From: Spirulina subsalsa PCC 9445
GTDB taxonomy: Bacteria > Cyanobacteriota > Cyanobacteriia > Cyanobacteriales > Spirulinaceae
Reading direction: 5' to 3'
Assembly (NCBI RefSeq): GCF_000314005.1
Contig: NZ_JH980292.1
Span: 1,314,964-1,378,963, forward strand
Length of the DNA: 64,000 nt
A model generated the notes under the pieces. That model worked only from the letters and a program-made list of their open reading frames with translations. It did no database searches and was not told the origin of the DNA. Shown piece by piece: positions 45,588 to 53,679 of this stretch. Every line of letters starts with the position of its first letter. The first letter of the stretch is position 1. The translations under genes were made by a program, and so were the position numbers.

Positions 45588-48443
45588 TCAATTGGTGACG
45601 CCATTAACCACGGGGCGAATGCGCTGACTCCCCCCAAACGGATCCGGAGTACCAATCCAGTTAAAGTCACCAATCCGAATCTGAAAAGAACCCACAGCCA
45701 ACGTAGGGTTATAGCGCAACATTAAACTATAGGTGCGACGACTATATTCTAGAGAGAAATCTGTACTAATTTCTTGCCCGGTGTCCAAGTTAACCGAGGA
45801 CTGCACCCCCAAACGGAACGGCCCATAAATTTGCTGCACAATGCCAAAGGAAAGGGTTCGTTGGTCGGCAATGCGGTCAAATAAGAAGGGGGATTGATTG
45901 GTAAATGCGGATTGAGAATAACTCACATTAAAGCCCGTGTAGTCAAAGAAAGGACGGGAAAAATGCCCCACTTGCCCCTGTAAACCAACAGTACCACTCA
46001 AGGATTCTTGACTGTCTCCATTACTGTATAAACTCGCTACTCCCGTGACACTGGTAGAGAGTTGAAGATAAGGCTGCACGGGGGTTCCGGTGTAGCGCAG
46101 TCCTTCTTCTGGTGTGGGAGGTAGGGCTTCCCCTTGCCATAACATAAAACTCCGACTGAGTAGGGCGGCGGTTTGATAGCGGGTGAGGGTAACGCGGTTA
46201 TTTTCCCGCACGGGAGCCAGTAAATCCGCTCGGTCGGTGTCTGCGTTGATGATTTGAATGGCTCCTTGATAGGTCAAGTTAATTCCTGTGTCCCCTAAAA
46301 CATACACGGGGGAGGTTAAAACAGCCCCGAGGTTACTTTGTACGGTTTGGAAGCCTAATGACCCGTTAAAGAGTTGATCTCGATAGCTATATTCTAGGGC
46401 GAGGGTGTGGGGTTTATTAATATCCCCAATCAGATGATTTAAGCGCGCACTGGCGCGAAAACGATTTTGATAGTTTTCGAGGTCTAAACCCGTTAAACTG
46501 GCGTTGCCTCGGAATTTGGTGCGTTTGCTTAGGTCGGCGGTGAGGGTACTTCTGACCCCAAACACAGAGGGGTCTAAAAAGCCTTCTTCAAAGATGGCGC
46601 GCTGGAGATAGTATTCTGGGCTGACTTGCCAGAGAACTTGAGGGGTTTTGATGATGGTAAAGGTGCGGGTGAGGTAAAAGCCCCCTCGTTCTGCTCCATC
46701 AATGCCAAAGGTAAATAAACCCTCTCCTCGGTCGTCGGGACGGCGATCAATGAGAATACGGTCGAGGAAAATAGGGAGGGTGAAGCCTTGATCAAAGACT
46801 AGACGGGAGCGACTGGTGAGCAGTTCATCTTGAAATTCATTGAGGCGATTGAGTCGGGCGGTATCTGCCCGGACTTCTAACTCAGGGGGGGAAAAGGGGT
46901 CGTTGGTGATGCGAATATTGGTCGCTCGCCACCCTTGGGAGTCGAATTCTACAAAGTCGGCTTCAAAGCGCAGACGGTTGACTTGTCCACTGCCTCCGGG
47001 GACCGGGACGGATTGCACAATAGTATCAGGGGTGGGGTTAATGTTGCTGGTACTCCCGACCCGAATTCCCCCAATAACGAAGGTGTACCCGGTGCTGGTG
47101 GTGATGCGTTGTAGGGGTTGTTGGGCTTGGATGCGATCGCTCAAAGGCCGTTCAGGTACAATGGCCGCGGCTTCGGCCGGGGAGAGTTGAAAGTCTAAAT
47201 CCCGCCCAGAGGTCGGTTGATAGATTTCCCCTCGGGCTTGACGAATAATCCCCTGATCCTGCACTAATTGATACTCGAACTGTTCCCCCCGCAACACTTG
47301 ATCCCCTCGCCGTAGGGCTACATTGCCCTCGGCATAAACTACCCGGTTGGGCAAACTCACTCGTACCCGGTCGGCGGTGAGAACAGCCCGGGAGAAGCGC
47401 AGAATTACGTTTCCATTGGCGAAAATGACTTTTTGGTTGTCGTCGTAGGTTTGACGGTCTGCATTGACCTGTAAGATGCCTCTGGGGTCAGGGGTGGCGG
47501 GGGGGGGTGGGGCAACGGCGGGCGGCGGGGAAGTGGGGGCTAGTTCTTCGTCGGCTTCGGTTTCTCGTACTCGGTTTCGGGGCTGCCGTCTGGGGGCGGG
47601 GGGAATTTCGGGGGTCACATCCTCCACCGCGTCATCGATGGCTTCATCTAGGGGGAAATCATCAGTAGTCTGGGGGGCGTTGAATTCGTACTCAATCACC
47701 TGACCGTCCTCATCTTCAATGCGCAGATGGGTAGGATCAACGTCTTGAATGGAATCTAAACGGGGATCCCCATCTTCTGACCATTGGAGGGGTACCGGCT
47801 GATCAAAAACAATAGTTGGGGAGGGAGTTTCCGCCACGGGGGGCGAATTTTGGGGGAGTAAAGGGGCTTGGCGGTCTGAGGGCAGGGCAAAGGTGACTTG
47901 AGGGGGGCGACTTGTCCGGGTAATGGCTTCCCCGAGGACTTCTGAGGAGTTATGGGTTTCGGGGTCGAAGCGGTCGGGAGGGGAGGGGGCGGCAGTCGCG
48001 AGGGGAGAAATGGGGGAAGTCAGTTCATCGCTGCTTTCCACGGGGCGGTCGGTCGCTTCTAGGGGGAGAGAGGCGAGGGTTAGGTTGGGGGTGGCGGGTA
48101 GATCAGAAAGGAACATTAACCCAAAAGAATCATAAGTGTCCAAGGCATGGGATTCTGGATGGGTTTGCCGACCGAGATGTTCCCCAGTGGTTACTTGACT
48201 GAGGCGGGAGAGAGGGGGAAAAGGCTGCCAAGGCTGGGAGTTTTGTTCTAAGGGGAAAGACTGGCTGGTCTGTAGGTCTGAAGGGGTGAAGACGACCTCG
48301 GTTTTGGGCTTTTGGGCAAGGGGGGAACAATCCACAACAACCCCCGGACAGGGCATCTGGGGGGTTGCCGCCTGAGCGGTGGCAGGAGACTCTGAAATCA
48401 GTTGGATCGGGGGGATAGAAGGGGGTATCACAAATTGAGGCAT
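45588..48443 (-). CDS. DUF3769 outer-membrane protein, LptD/OstA-like
   Basis: 951 residues. The N-terminal ~320 residues are proline- and acid-rich and poorly conserved, with PRRQPRNRVRETEADEEL; there is no obvious signal peptide at the annotated start, though RLSQVTTGEHL-type regions vary in the family. An OstA-like beta-taco domain follows (~325-420, ILQVNADRQTYDDNQKVIFA), then a large beta-barrel (~430-951) with alternating strands. DUF3769 proteins are the cyanobacterial counterpart of LptD, which inserts lipopolysaccharide in the outer membrane. LptA-like domain and barrel are fused here. Confidence 0.85.
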   Translation of the reverse strand: MPQFVIPPSIPPIQLISESPATAQAATPQMPCPGVVVDCSPLAQKPKTEVVFTPSDLQTSQSFPLEQNSQPWQPFPPLSRLSQVTTGEHLGRQTHPESHALDTYDSFGLMFLSDLPATPNLTLASLPLEATDRPVESSDELTSPISPLATAAPSPPDRFDPETHNSSEVLGEAITRTSRPPQVTFALPSDRQAPLLPQNSPPVAETPSPTIVFDQPVPLQWSEDGDPRLDSIQDVDPTHLRIEDEDGQVIEYEFNAPQTTDDFPLDEAIDDAVEDVTPEIPPAPRRQPRNRVRETEADEELAPTSPPPAVAPPPPATPDPRGILQVNADRQTYDDNQKVIFANGNVILRFSRAVLTADRVRVSLPNRVVYAEGNVALRRGDQVLRGEQFEYQLVQDQGIIRQARGEIYQPTSGRDLDFQLSPAEAAAIVPERPLSDRIQAQQPLQRITTSTGYTFVIGGIRVGSTSNINPTPDTIVQSVPVPGGSGQVNRLRFEADFVEFDSQGWRATNIRITNDPFSPPELEVRADTARLNRLNEFQDELLTSRSRLVFDQGFTLPIFLDRILIDRRPDDRGEGLFTFGIDGAERGGFYLTRTFTIIKTPQVLWQVSPEYYLQRAIFEEGFLDPSVFGVRSTLTADLSKRTKFRGNASLTGLDLENYQNRFRASARLNHLIGDINKPHTLALEYSYRDQLFNGSLGFQTVQSNLGAVLTSPVYVLGDTGINLTYQGAIQIINADTDRADLLAPVRENNRVTLTRYQTAALLSRSFMLWQGEALPPTPEEGLRYTGTPVQPYLQLSTSVTGVASLYSNGDSQESLSGTVGLQGQVGHFSRPFFDYTGFNVSYSQSAFTNQSPFLFDRIADQRTLSFGIVQQIYGPFRLGVQSSVNLDTGQEISTDFSLEYSRRTYSLMLRYNPTLAVGSFQIRIGDFNWIGTPDPFGGSQRIRPVVNGVTN

Positions 48444-48626
48444 TTGTCAAGATTTAGAGACTGTCAAGATCCAAAGACAGAGGGGGAGGAGTAGAGTAGG
48501 CAATCCTGACTTAAGCCACGGCTTAGAAATCTGTGGAATGGGGCAAGGTGTGACTTGCCCCCATGAGGCATAGTCGCCGATTTTGGGCGGTTCTCTTGTA
48601 AGAATTGGGCGGATCAAAGGCTGATA

Positions 48627-48743
48627 TTATTCCAAATCCCGACGACTCGGAGTCCGAGAGGGGTCATTGGAGAGAAAACCGAAGACGAACAAGCTGACAA
48701 AGAAGGCAACCACTAAATAAACAACAATCTTGAGAGTTAGCAT
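48627..48743 (-). CDS. psbI: Photosystem II reaction centre protein I
   Basis: 38 codons, too short for most ORF callers. The product starts [19 protein letters not shown] and ends [16 protein letters not shown], with one membrane helix; this is PsbI, a low-molecular-weight subunit next to D1 that helps early photosystem II assembly. Start ATG at 48743, stop TAA at 48627. Monocistronic, divergent from the P-type ATPase. Confidence 0.95.
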   Translation of the reverse strand: MLTLKIVVYLVVAFFVSLFVFGFLSNDPSRTPSRRDLE

Positions 48744-48924
48744 TTATTAATCTCCTAAAATTAAAATGGCATTGCGAGCAGGTGTTCAGGCGGGGGGATT
48801 CCCCAAAACTAAGACCTGACAATATTTACAAATGTTATCATAATCTAACATCCTGTCGGCAGGTTAGGATAAAAAGAACACTGGTTATTTAAGCCGTGCC
48901 TTCGGTAACGCCCTTTCTCTATCT

Positions 48925-51882
48925 ATGTTGACCCCAAACCAGCGCGATCGCGCCATTGTTAAACAGGGACTCACCTCAGAACAAGTTGAACTCAATCGTC
49001 AGAAATACGGACGCAATGTCTTGACCCCCCCGAAACGGGATCCGTGGTGGGTCTTGTTTTTGGAGAAGTTCGCTGACCCGGTGATTCGCATTCTCATGAT
49101 TGCCGCCATTATTGCTTTGGTCGTGGGTGGATTCCAAGGGGAATATGTGGAAGGCCTGGGGATTATTATGGCCATTGTCTTGGCGACTACCTTGGCTTTC
49201 ATTAATGAGTACCGCGCTAATCAAGCCTTTGCCATCCTCAATCAGTATGTAGATGATGTACAGGTGCGGGTGATGCGCGATGGACGTTTCACCACCATCC
49301 CCCGTAAGGATTTAGTCGTGGGGGATGTGGTCTATGTGGAACAGGGGGAGGAGATTCCCGCCGATGGGGAACTGTTGGAAACGGTGTCGTTGTTAATTGA
49401 TGAGTCGAAGATTACGGGAGAGTCAGAAACCATCCAGAAAATGACCCGCACGGAAGCGGAAGAACAGGGAGTCCATGAGGACACGTATCCGGTGTTTAAT
49501 GTGTACCGTAGCACGATTGTAGACCAAGGGAATGGTCTATTTGCCGTGTCGGCGGTGGGAGATCAAACGGAAATCGGTCAACTGGCCACGGCGGTGGCTA
49601 CAGTGCAATCGGGGGATGAAACGCCCCTCAATCAGCAGTTAGAAAAACTGAGCCAACTCATTGGCTTGGTCGGTTTATCTTTTGCGACGCTGATTTTTTC
49701 GGCTCTTTTGCTGCGTGGCCTGTTGACTCGTGAATTAATCCTGACGGCACCCCAAGGCTATTTTCTAGGGGTTTTAATCCTCAGTGTGGTGGTGTTTTTA
49801 ACTCCTGTTTGGGGTCCGGTGGTGTCCGATGGCTTGAGTTTGATGGATGAGGATTGGGAGTTACCCTCTGGGTTCACTGAGGATGGACTGAAGGCCTGGC
49901 TCAAAAGTTTGCTCTTAGGTCTGGCCGTTTCGGGGGTAGGGGTAGCGATTGGCTTGCTGTTGGATTTCTTGCCTACGCTTAAAGATGGCTGGTTGACGAC
50001 GGAGGTCAGTAGTTCTCTGTTGCAATATTTTATGGTGGCGGTGACGATTATTGTGGTGGCGGTGCCGGAAGGCTTGCCCATGAGTGTTACTCTGTCTCTG
50101 GCCTATAGCATGAAGAAGATGGCCGCTTCTAATAATTTGGTGCGGCGGATGCACGCTTGCGAAACCATTGGGGCGGCGACGGTGATCTGTTCGGATAAAA
50201 CGGGAACGTTGACCCGTAATAAAATGATGATCCATGAGGTGAATTTCCCCAGTCTCCACAGTACGAAGTTCACGGATTTGGAGTTTAATCGCCGTTTGAT
50301 TGCGGAGGCGATCGCCGGAAATAGTACGGCGGACTTGGATCTGTTGGCAGATGGGCAAGTGGAGGCCATTGGCAACGCCACGGAAGGGGCGCTGCTGTTG
50401 TGGTTGGATCAGGAAAAGCTGGATTATATGGACTACCGCCGAGGCTTTCATATCCATTTTCGGATGTCTTTCTCAACCCAAAATAAATGGATGGCGACCT
50501 TGGGACGTTCTGGGGTGACAAGGAAGGATATTCTCCATCTTAAAGGGGCTCCGGAGGTGATTTTAGATCGCTGTTCCCATATCCTGACGGAATATGGGGT
50601 GTTCCCTTTACACAATAAGGAACCGATTTTGGCGGCGATTACGGCCTATCAAAAGCGGGGAATGCGCATTCTCAGTTTTGCCTATCAAGACCTGCCGGAT
50701 AATTTACTAGAGTTTGACCTAGATGATATGGGGCATTATCTGACCTGGCTGGGCTTTGTGGCCATTGAAGACCCCCTACGGACGGAAGTTCCGGCGGCCA
50801 TCCAAGCTTGTCGCCGTGCGGGAATTCAGGTCAAGGTGGTGACGGGAGATGGCGCCCAAACGGCTCAAGAAATTGCCCGTCAAATTGGACTCTGTGAGGA
50901 TGACAAGACTTGGGAAACAGGCTGTTTAACGGGGCCTGAATTCCGCCAGATGCCTGATGAGGAGGCGAGGGAACGGGTGAAGTCTTTAAAGGTGCTATCC
51001 CGTGCGGTGCCGTTGGATAAACTGCGTTTGGTGAAACTGCTGCAAGAACAAGGGGAAGTGGTGGGAGTGACGGGGGATGGCACCAACGACGCGGCGGCGC
51101 TGAAACAGGCGAAGGTGGGGCTAGCAATGGGCAGTGGGACGGCGATTGCTAAGGAAGCAAGCGATATTATTTTGTTGGATGATTCGTTTCAAAGTATCGT
51201 TAACGCGATTATTTGGGGGCGATCGCTTTATGAGAATATTCAACGCTTTATTCTGTTCCAACTCACTATTAACGTGGTGGCTTTGGGGATTGCTTTGTTG
51301 GGGCCGTTCATCGGTGTTTCCCTTCCCCTGACGGTGACTCAAATGTTATGGGTGAATTTGATTATGGATACTTTCGCCGCCCTCGCTTTGGCGACAGAAC
51401 CGCCCCATGATAGTGTTCTGGACTATCCTCCCCGTCCCCGCGATGCGTTTATTATTTCGGGCAAGATGGGTCGGAATATTTGTATTAGTGGGGTGATTTT
51501 CCTGCTGTTTTTAGTGGGCTTTTTGCGCTATCTACAACGGGATCATCTGATGACGGATTATGAACTCTCGATCTTTTTTGCGGTGTTTGTGATGTTGCAG
51601 TTTTGGAACTTGTTTAATGCCCGGTGTTTGGGGCTGAAACAGTCGGCTTTTCACAAGTTAAGCGAAAATTGGAGTTTTGTGGCGATCGCAACGACTATTT
51701 TAGTCGGGCAGGTCGTGATCATTCAATTTGGCGGGGAAGTCTTCCGCACAGTCCCCCTCTCCCTAGAAGATTGGTCTTGGATTATTGGCGGAACTTCGGT
51801 GATTCTCTGGAGTGGTGAAATCTGGCGTTTTACCCAACGATTACGGGAAAGTCGGGAGTCCGAAGTCGGGAATCGGGAATAG
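48925..51882 (+). CDS. Calcium-transporting P-type ATPase (P2B/PMCA-like)
   Basis: 985 residues. N-terminal cation ATPase segment; actuator motif ITGESE; membrane helix 4 with VPEGLPMSVTLSLAYSMKKM, typical of the P2B (PMCA) calcium pumps; phosphorylation motif SDKTGTLT (Asp424); hinge GDGTNDAAALKQAKVG; ten likely membrane helices. Pumps Ca2+ out of the cytoplasm, possibly with proton counter-transport. A loop between helices 3 and 4 (~300-340) is longer than usual. The last residues RESRESEVGNRE and the stop are encoded by a GGGAGTCGGGAATCGGG-type repeat. Confidence 0.92.
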   Translation: MLTPNQRDRAIVKQGLTSEQVELNRQKYGRNVLTPPKRDPWWVLFLEKFADPVIRILMIAAIIALVVGGFQGEYVEGLGIIMAIVLATTLAFINEYRANQAFAILNQYVDDVQVRVMRDGRFTTIPRKDLVVGDVVYVEQGEEIPADGELLETVSLLIDESKITGESETIQKMTRTEAEEQGVHEDTYPVFNVYRSTIVDQGNGLFAVSAVGDQTEIGQLATAVATVQSGDETPLNQQLEKLSQLIGLVGLSFATLIFSALLLRGLLTRELILTAPQGYFLGVLILSVVVFLTPVWGPVVSDGLSLMDEDWELPSGFTEDGLKAWLKSLLLGLAVSGVGVAIGLLLDFLPTLKDGWLTTEVSSSLLQYFMVAVTIIVVAVPEGLPMSVTLSLAYSMKKMAASNNLVRRMHACETIGAATVICSDKTGTLTRNKMMIHEVNFPSLHSTKFTDLEFNRRLIAEAIAGNSTADLDLLADGQVEAIGNATEGALLLWLDQEKLDYMDYRRGFHIHFRMSFSTQNKWMATLGRSGVTRKDILHLKGAPEVILDRCSHILTEYGVFPLHNKEPILAAITAYQKRGMRILSFAYQDLPDNLLEFDLDDMGHYLTWLGFVAIEDPLRTEVPAAIQACRRAGIQVKVVTGDGAQTAQEIARQIGLCEDDKTWETGCLTGPEFRQMPDEEARERVKSLKVLSRAVPLDKLRLVKLLQEQGEVVGVTGDGTNDAAALKQAKVGLAMGSGTAIAKEASDIILLDDSFQSIVNAIIWGRSLYENIQRFILFQLTINVVALGIALLGPFIGVSLPLTVTQMLWVNLIMDTFAALALATEPPHDSVLDYPPRPRDAFIISGKMGRNICISGVIFLLFLVGFLRYLQRDHLMTDYELSIFFAVFVMLQFWNLFNARCLGLKQSAFHKLSENWSFVAIATTILVGQVVIIQFGGEVFRTVPLSLEDWSWIIGGTSVILWSGEIWRFTQRLRESRESEVGNRE

Positions 51883-52000
51883 TCCAAACTCCTGCCTTTT
51901 GCCTCTGACCCCGCTTTGATAACTAATAATTCATAATGGATCAAAGCCACATCCTGCTAAAATGGGGGCGGGGAGTGCTTTGAGAAACCCCGCTGAACAA

Positions 52001-52020
52001 AAGCCCTAAGCCTAGGGCTT
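52001..52020. terminator. Hairpin between the Ca2+ ATPase and plsY
   Basis: 8-bp stem AAGCCCTA / TAGGGCTT, 4-nt loop, without a good T tract. A second G/C hairpin GCGGGG...CCCCGC lies just upstream at about 51968-51992. Possible weak terminator. Confidence 0.4.
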
Positions 52021-52047
52021 CATCGCTGTCTCTGAGGATTGGTTATT

Positions 52048-52704
52048 GTGTCATTGATTATTGGTGGCTTGCTCATTTTGTGTGCCTACTTATTGGGGTC
52101 AATTCCCACGGGGTACTTATTAGCGCGCTGGCTGAAAGGGATTGATATTCGGGAACAGGGTTCCGGATCAACCGGGGCCACCAATGTTTTGCGCCATGTG
52201 GGGAAAAAAGCCGCCCTCGCTGTCTTGTTGATTGATATGCTCAAAGGGGCGCTGGCGATTGCCTTAGTTCATCTCATCTATAACCTCCCCAGTCTGGCCG
52301 TAGAATTGCCTCTCGCGGCGAAACCTTGGTTAATCACCCTCGCGGGCATTATCGCCATTATTGGTCACAGTAAATCGGTCTGGTTGGGTTTTCAAGGGGG
52401 CAAGTCTGTAGCTTCGAGTTTAGGAGTCTTGCTCGTGATGAATCCTTGGGTCGCACTGGGTACCTTAGCGGTGTTTGCTCTCGTCCTAGGAATTTGGCGG
52501 ATTGTGTCCTTGGGGTCTATTTGTGGTGCGATCGCCGTTAATCTTCTCATGCTCCTCCTCGGCCAACCCCTCCCCTTCTGTCTCTTCGCCGCCCTAGCTG
52601 GCCTCTACGTGATTATCCGCCACCGCAGCAATATTGAACGCATTCTCGCCGGAACAGAACCCACCATCGGCAATAAATTGCAACAGAAGACCGTAGACAG
52701 TTGA
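52048..52704 (+). CDS. plsY: Acyl-phosphate:glycerol-3-phosphate acyltransferase PlsY
   Basis: 218 residues. Makes lysophosphatidate from acyl-phosphate and glycerol-3-phosphate in membrane lipid synthesis. Conserved loops: GSIPTGYLLARW, GSGSTGATNVLRHVGKK and GGKSVASSLGVLL, with five or so membrane helices. I chose the GTG at 52048, which has GAGG 11 bases upstream, over the TTG at 52039, where GAGG would be only two bases away. Confidence 0.93.
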   Translation: MSLIIGGLLILCAYLLGSIPTGYLLARWLKGIDIREQGSGSTGATNVLRHVGKKAALAVLLIDMLKGALAIALVHLIYNLPSLAVELPLAAKPWLITLAGIIAIIGHSKSVWLGFQGGKSVASSLGVLLVMNPWVALGTLAVFALVLGIWRIVSLGSICGAIAVNLLMLLLGQPLPFCLFAALAGLYVIIRHRSNIERILAGTEPTIGNKLQQKTVDS

Positions 52705-52950
52705 TCATTACCTCTCCTCTGTAGCATGGTCAGGATTTTGAGATTAGAATTGGGATGGGGAGTGTTCAACAGCAAAAAAGCGGGATTAGCAGGTCTTGAT
52801 ATCCCGGCTTAACTCCCACGCCGTCTGCTCATGAAAGCAGAAGAGAAAACCGAACAAGGGTTAACGACAGAAGCCGAAAACTTACCCAACATTGGCAAAA
52901 TATCGGTTTTGTGCAGATACTCTCTAATCCGGTAGATGAGGATTGAACTC

Positions 52951-53403
52951 ATGGACGTTATTACAGTTTCTCGGTTCTTGATTCCCTGTGTCCCCTTTCT
53001 GGTCAAAAAAGCCGGGGAAGTTGATGTGGGGGATGTGATGAGTAAGGTGGGGAAGAATACATGGGAAGTCAGCCAGAAAATCTGGGCAGTGTTACAGCCG
53101 AAAATTGATCTCGAAGCGGCGACTAAAGCGGTGATGGAAGAGTTGGCGAAAAAGCCGGATGAAAAACTCTGGCAAGAAGCCTTTAAGCAAAAACTCACAG
53201 AAATGTTAGAAAATGATGCGGAATTGAGGGCGGCGCTGGGGAAGATTAAAGAAGGCTCAGACGAAGCTCAGGGGAGTGAGTCAGTTCAACAAACCATCGG
53301 TCGGATGGATAGGGGACAGGCGATCGCATCAATGAAGGATAGTAAAGCCGCTAACGTGGATATTAGTGGGAGTGGCAATACTTCCAACATCACCCAGTCA
53401 TGA
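52951..53403 (+). CDS. Small helical protein upstream of the STAND NTPase
   Basis: 150 residues from the ATG at 52951 (better spaced from an AGG than the ATG at 52936). Mostly helical and charged: FLVKKAGEVDVGDVMSKVG, then WEVSQKIWAVLQPKI and LTEMLENDAELRAAL. Helical proteins of this type occur upstream of STAND and caspase/CHAT modules in cyanobacteria; I infer an adaptor or effector-associated role. It ends with VDISGSGNTSNITQS, a motif similar in style to the N-terminal part of the NTPase that follows. Not recognised as a named family. Confidence 0.55.
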   Translation: MDVITVSRFLIPCVPFLVKKAGEVDVGDVMSKVGKNTWEVSQKIWAVLQPKIDLEAATKAVMEELAKKPDEKLWQEAFKQKLTEMLENDAELRAALGKIKEGSDEAQGSESVQQTIGRMDRGQAIASMKDSKAANVDISGSGNTSNITQS

Positions 53404-53679
53404 ATGAGGATATGAACCAGAAAACAGAAGGCTAACTGTAGGTTGGGTACAACGACAGCGAAACCCAAAACCCGACAGTAGCCAACCTTTCAGCATTTCA
53501 TATTCATTTAACCCCGTTCCTCATGAGAACTAAAGTTCTCTCACGCCTCTAGCGTTTGTCGTGCAAACTTTAGTTCTCTCCTATTGCTGCTCACTATCGG
53601 GTTCTCCTGACGTAACTGGAACTTCTAAACTGAGTCGGGTCAATGGTCACACATCAAGCGACAGCTTGGGGGAATTGTC
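53404..53679. other. Spacer with hairpin repeats before the STAND gene
   Basis: Contains a cyanobacterial hairpin-type repeat around GGTTGGGTACAACGACAGCG (about 53441-53460) and inverted arms GAGAACTAAAGTT (53526-53538) and AACTTTAGTTCTC (about 53567-53579). No gene supported. Confidence 0.45.

Noticed and set aside
52830-52935. 34-codon ORF just upstream of the 52951 gene
   Set aside because: No recognisable ribosome binding site or family, and it is too short to support without conservation data.
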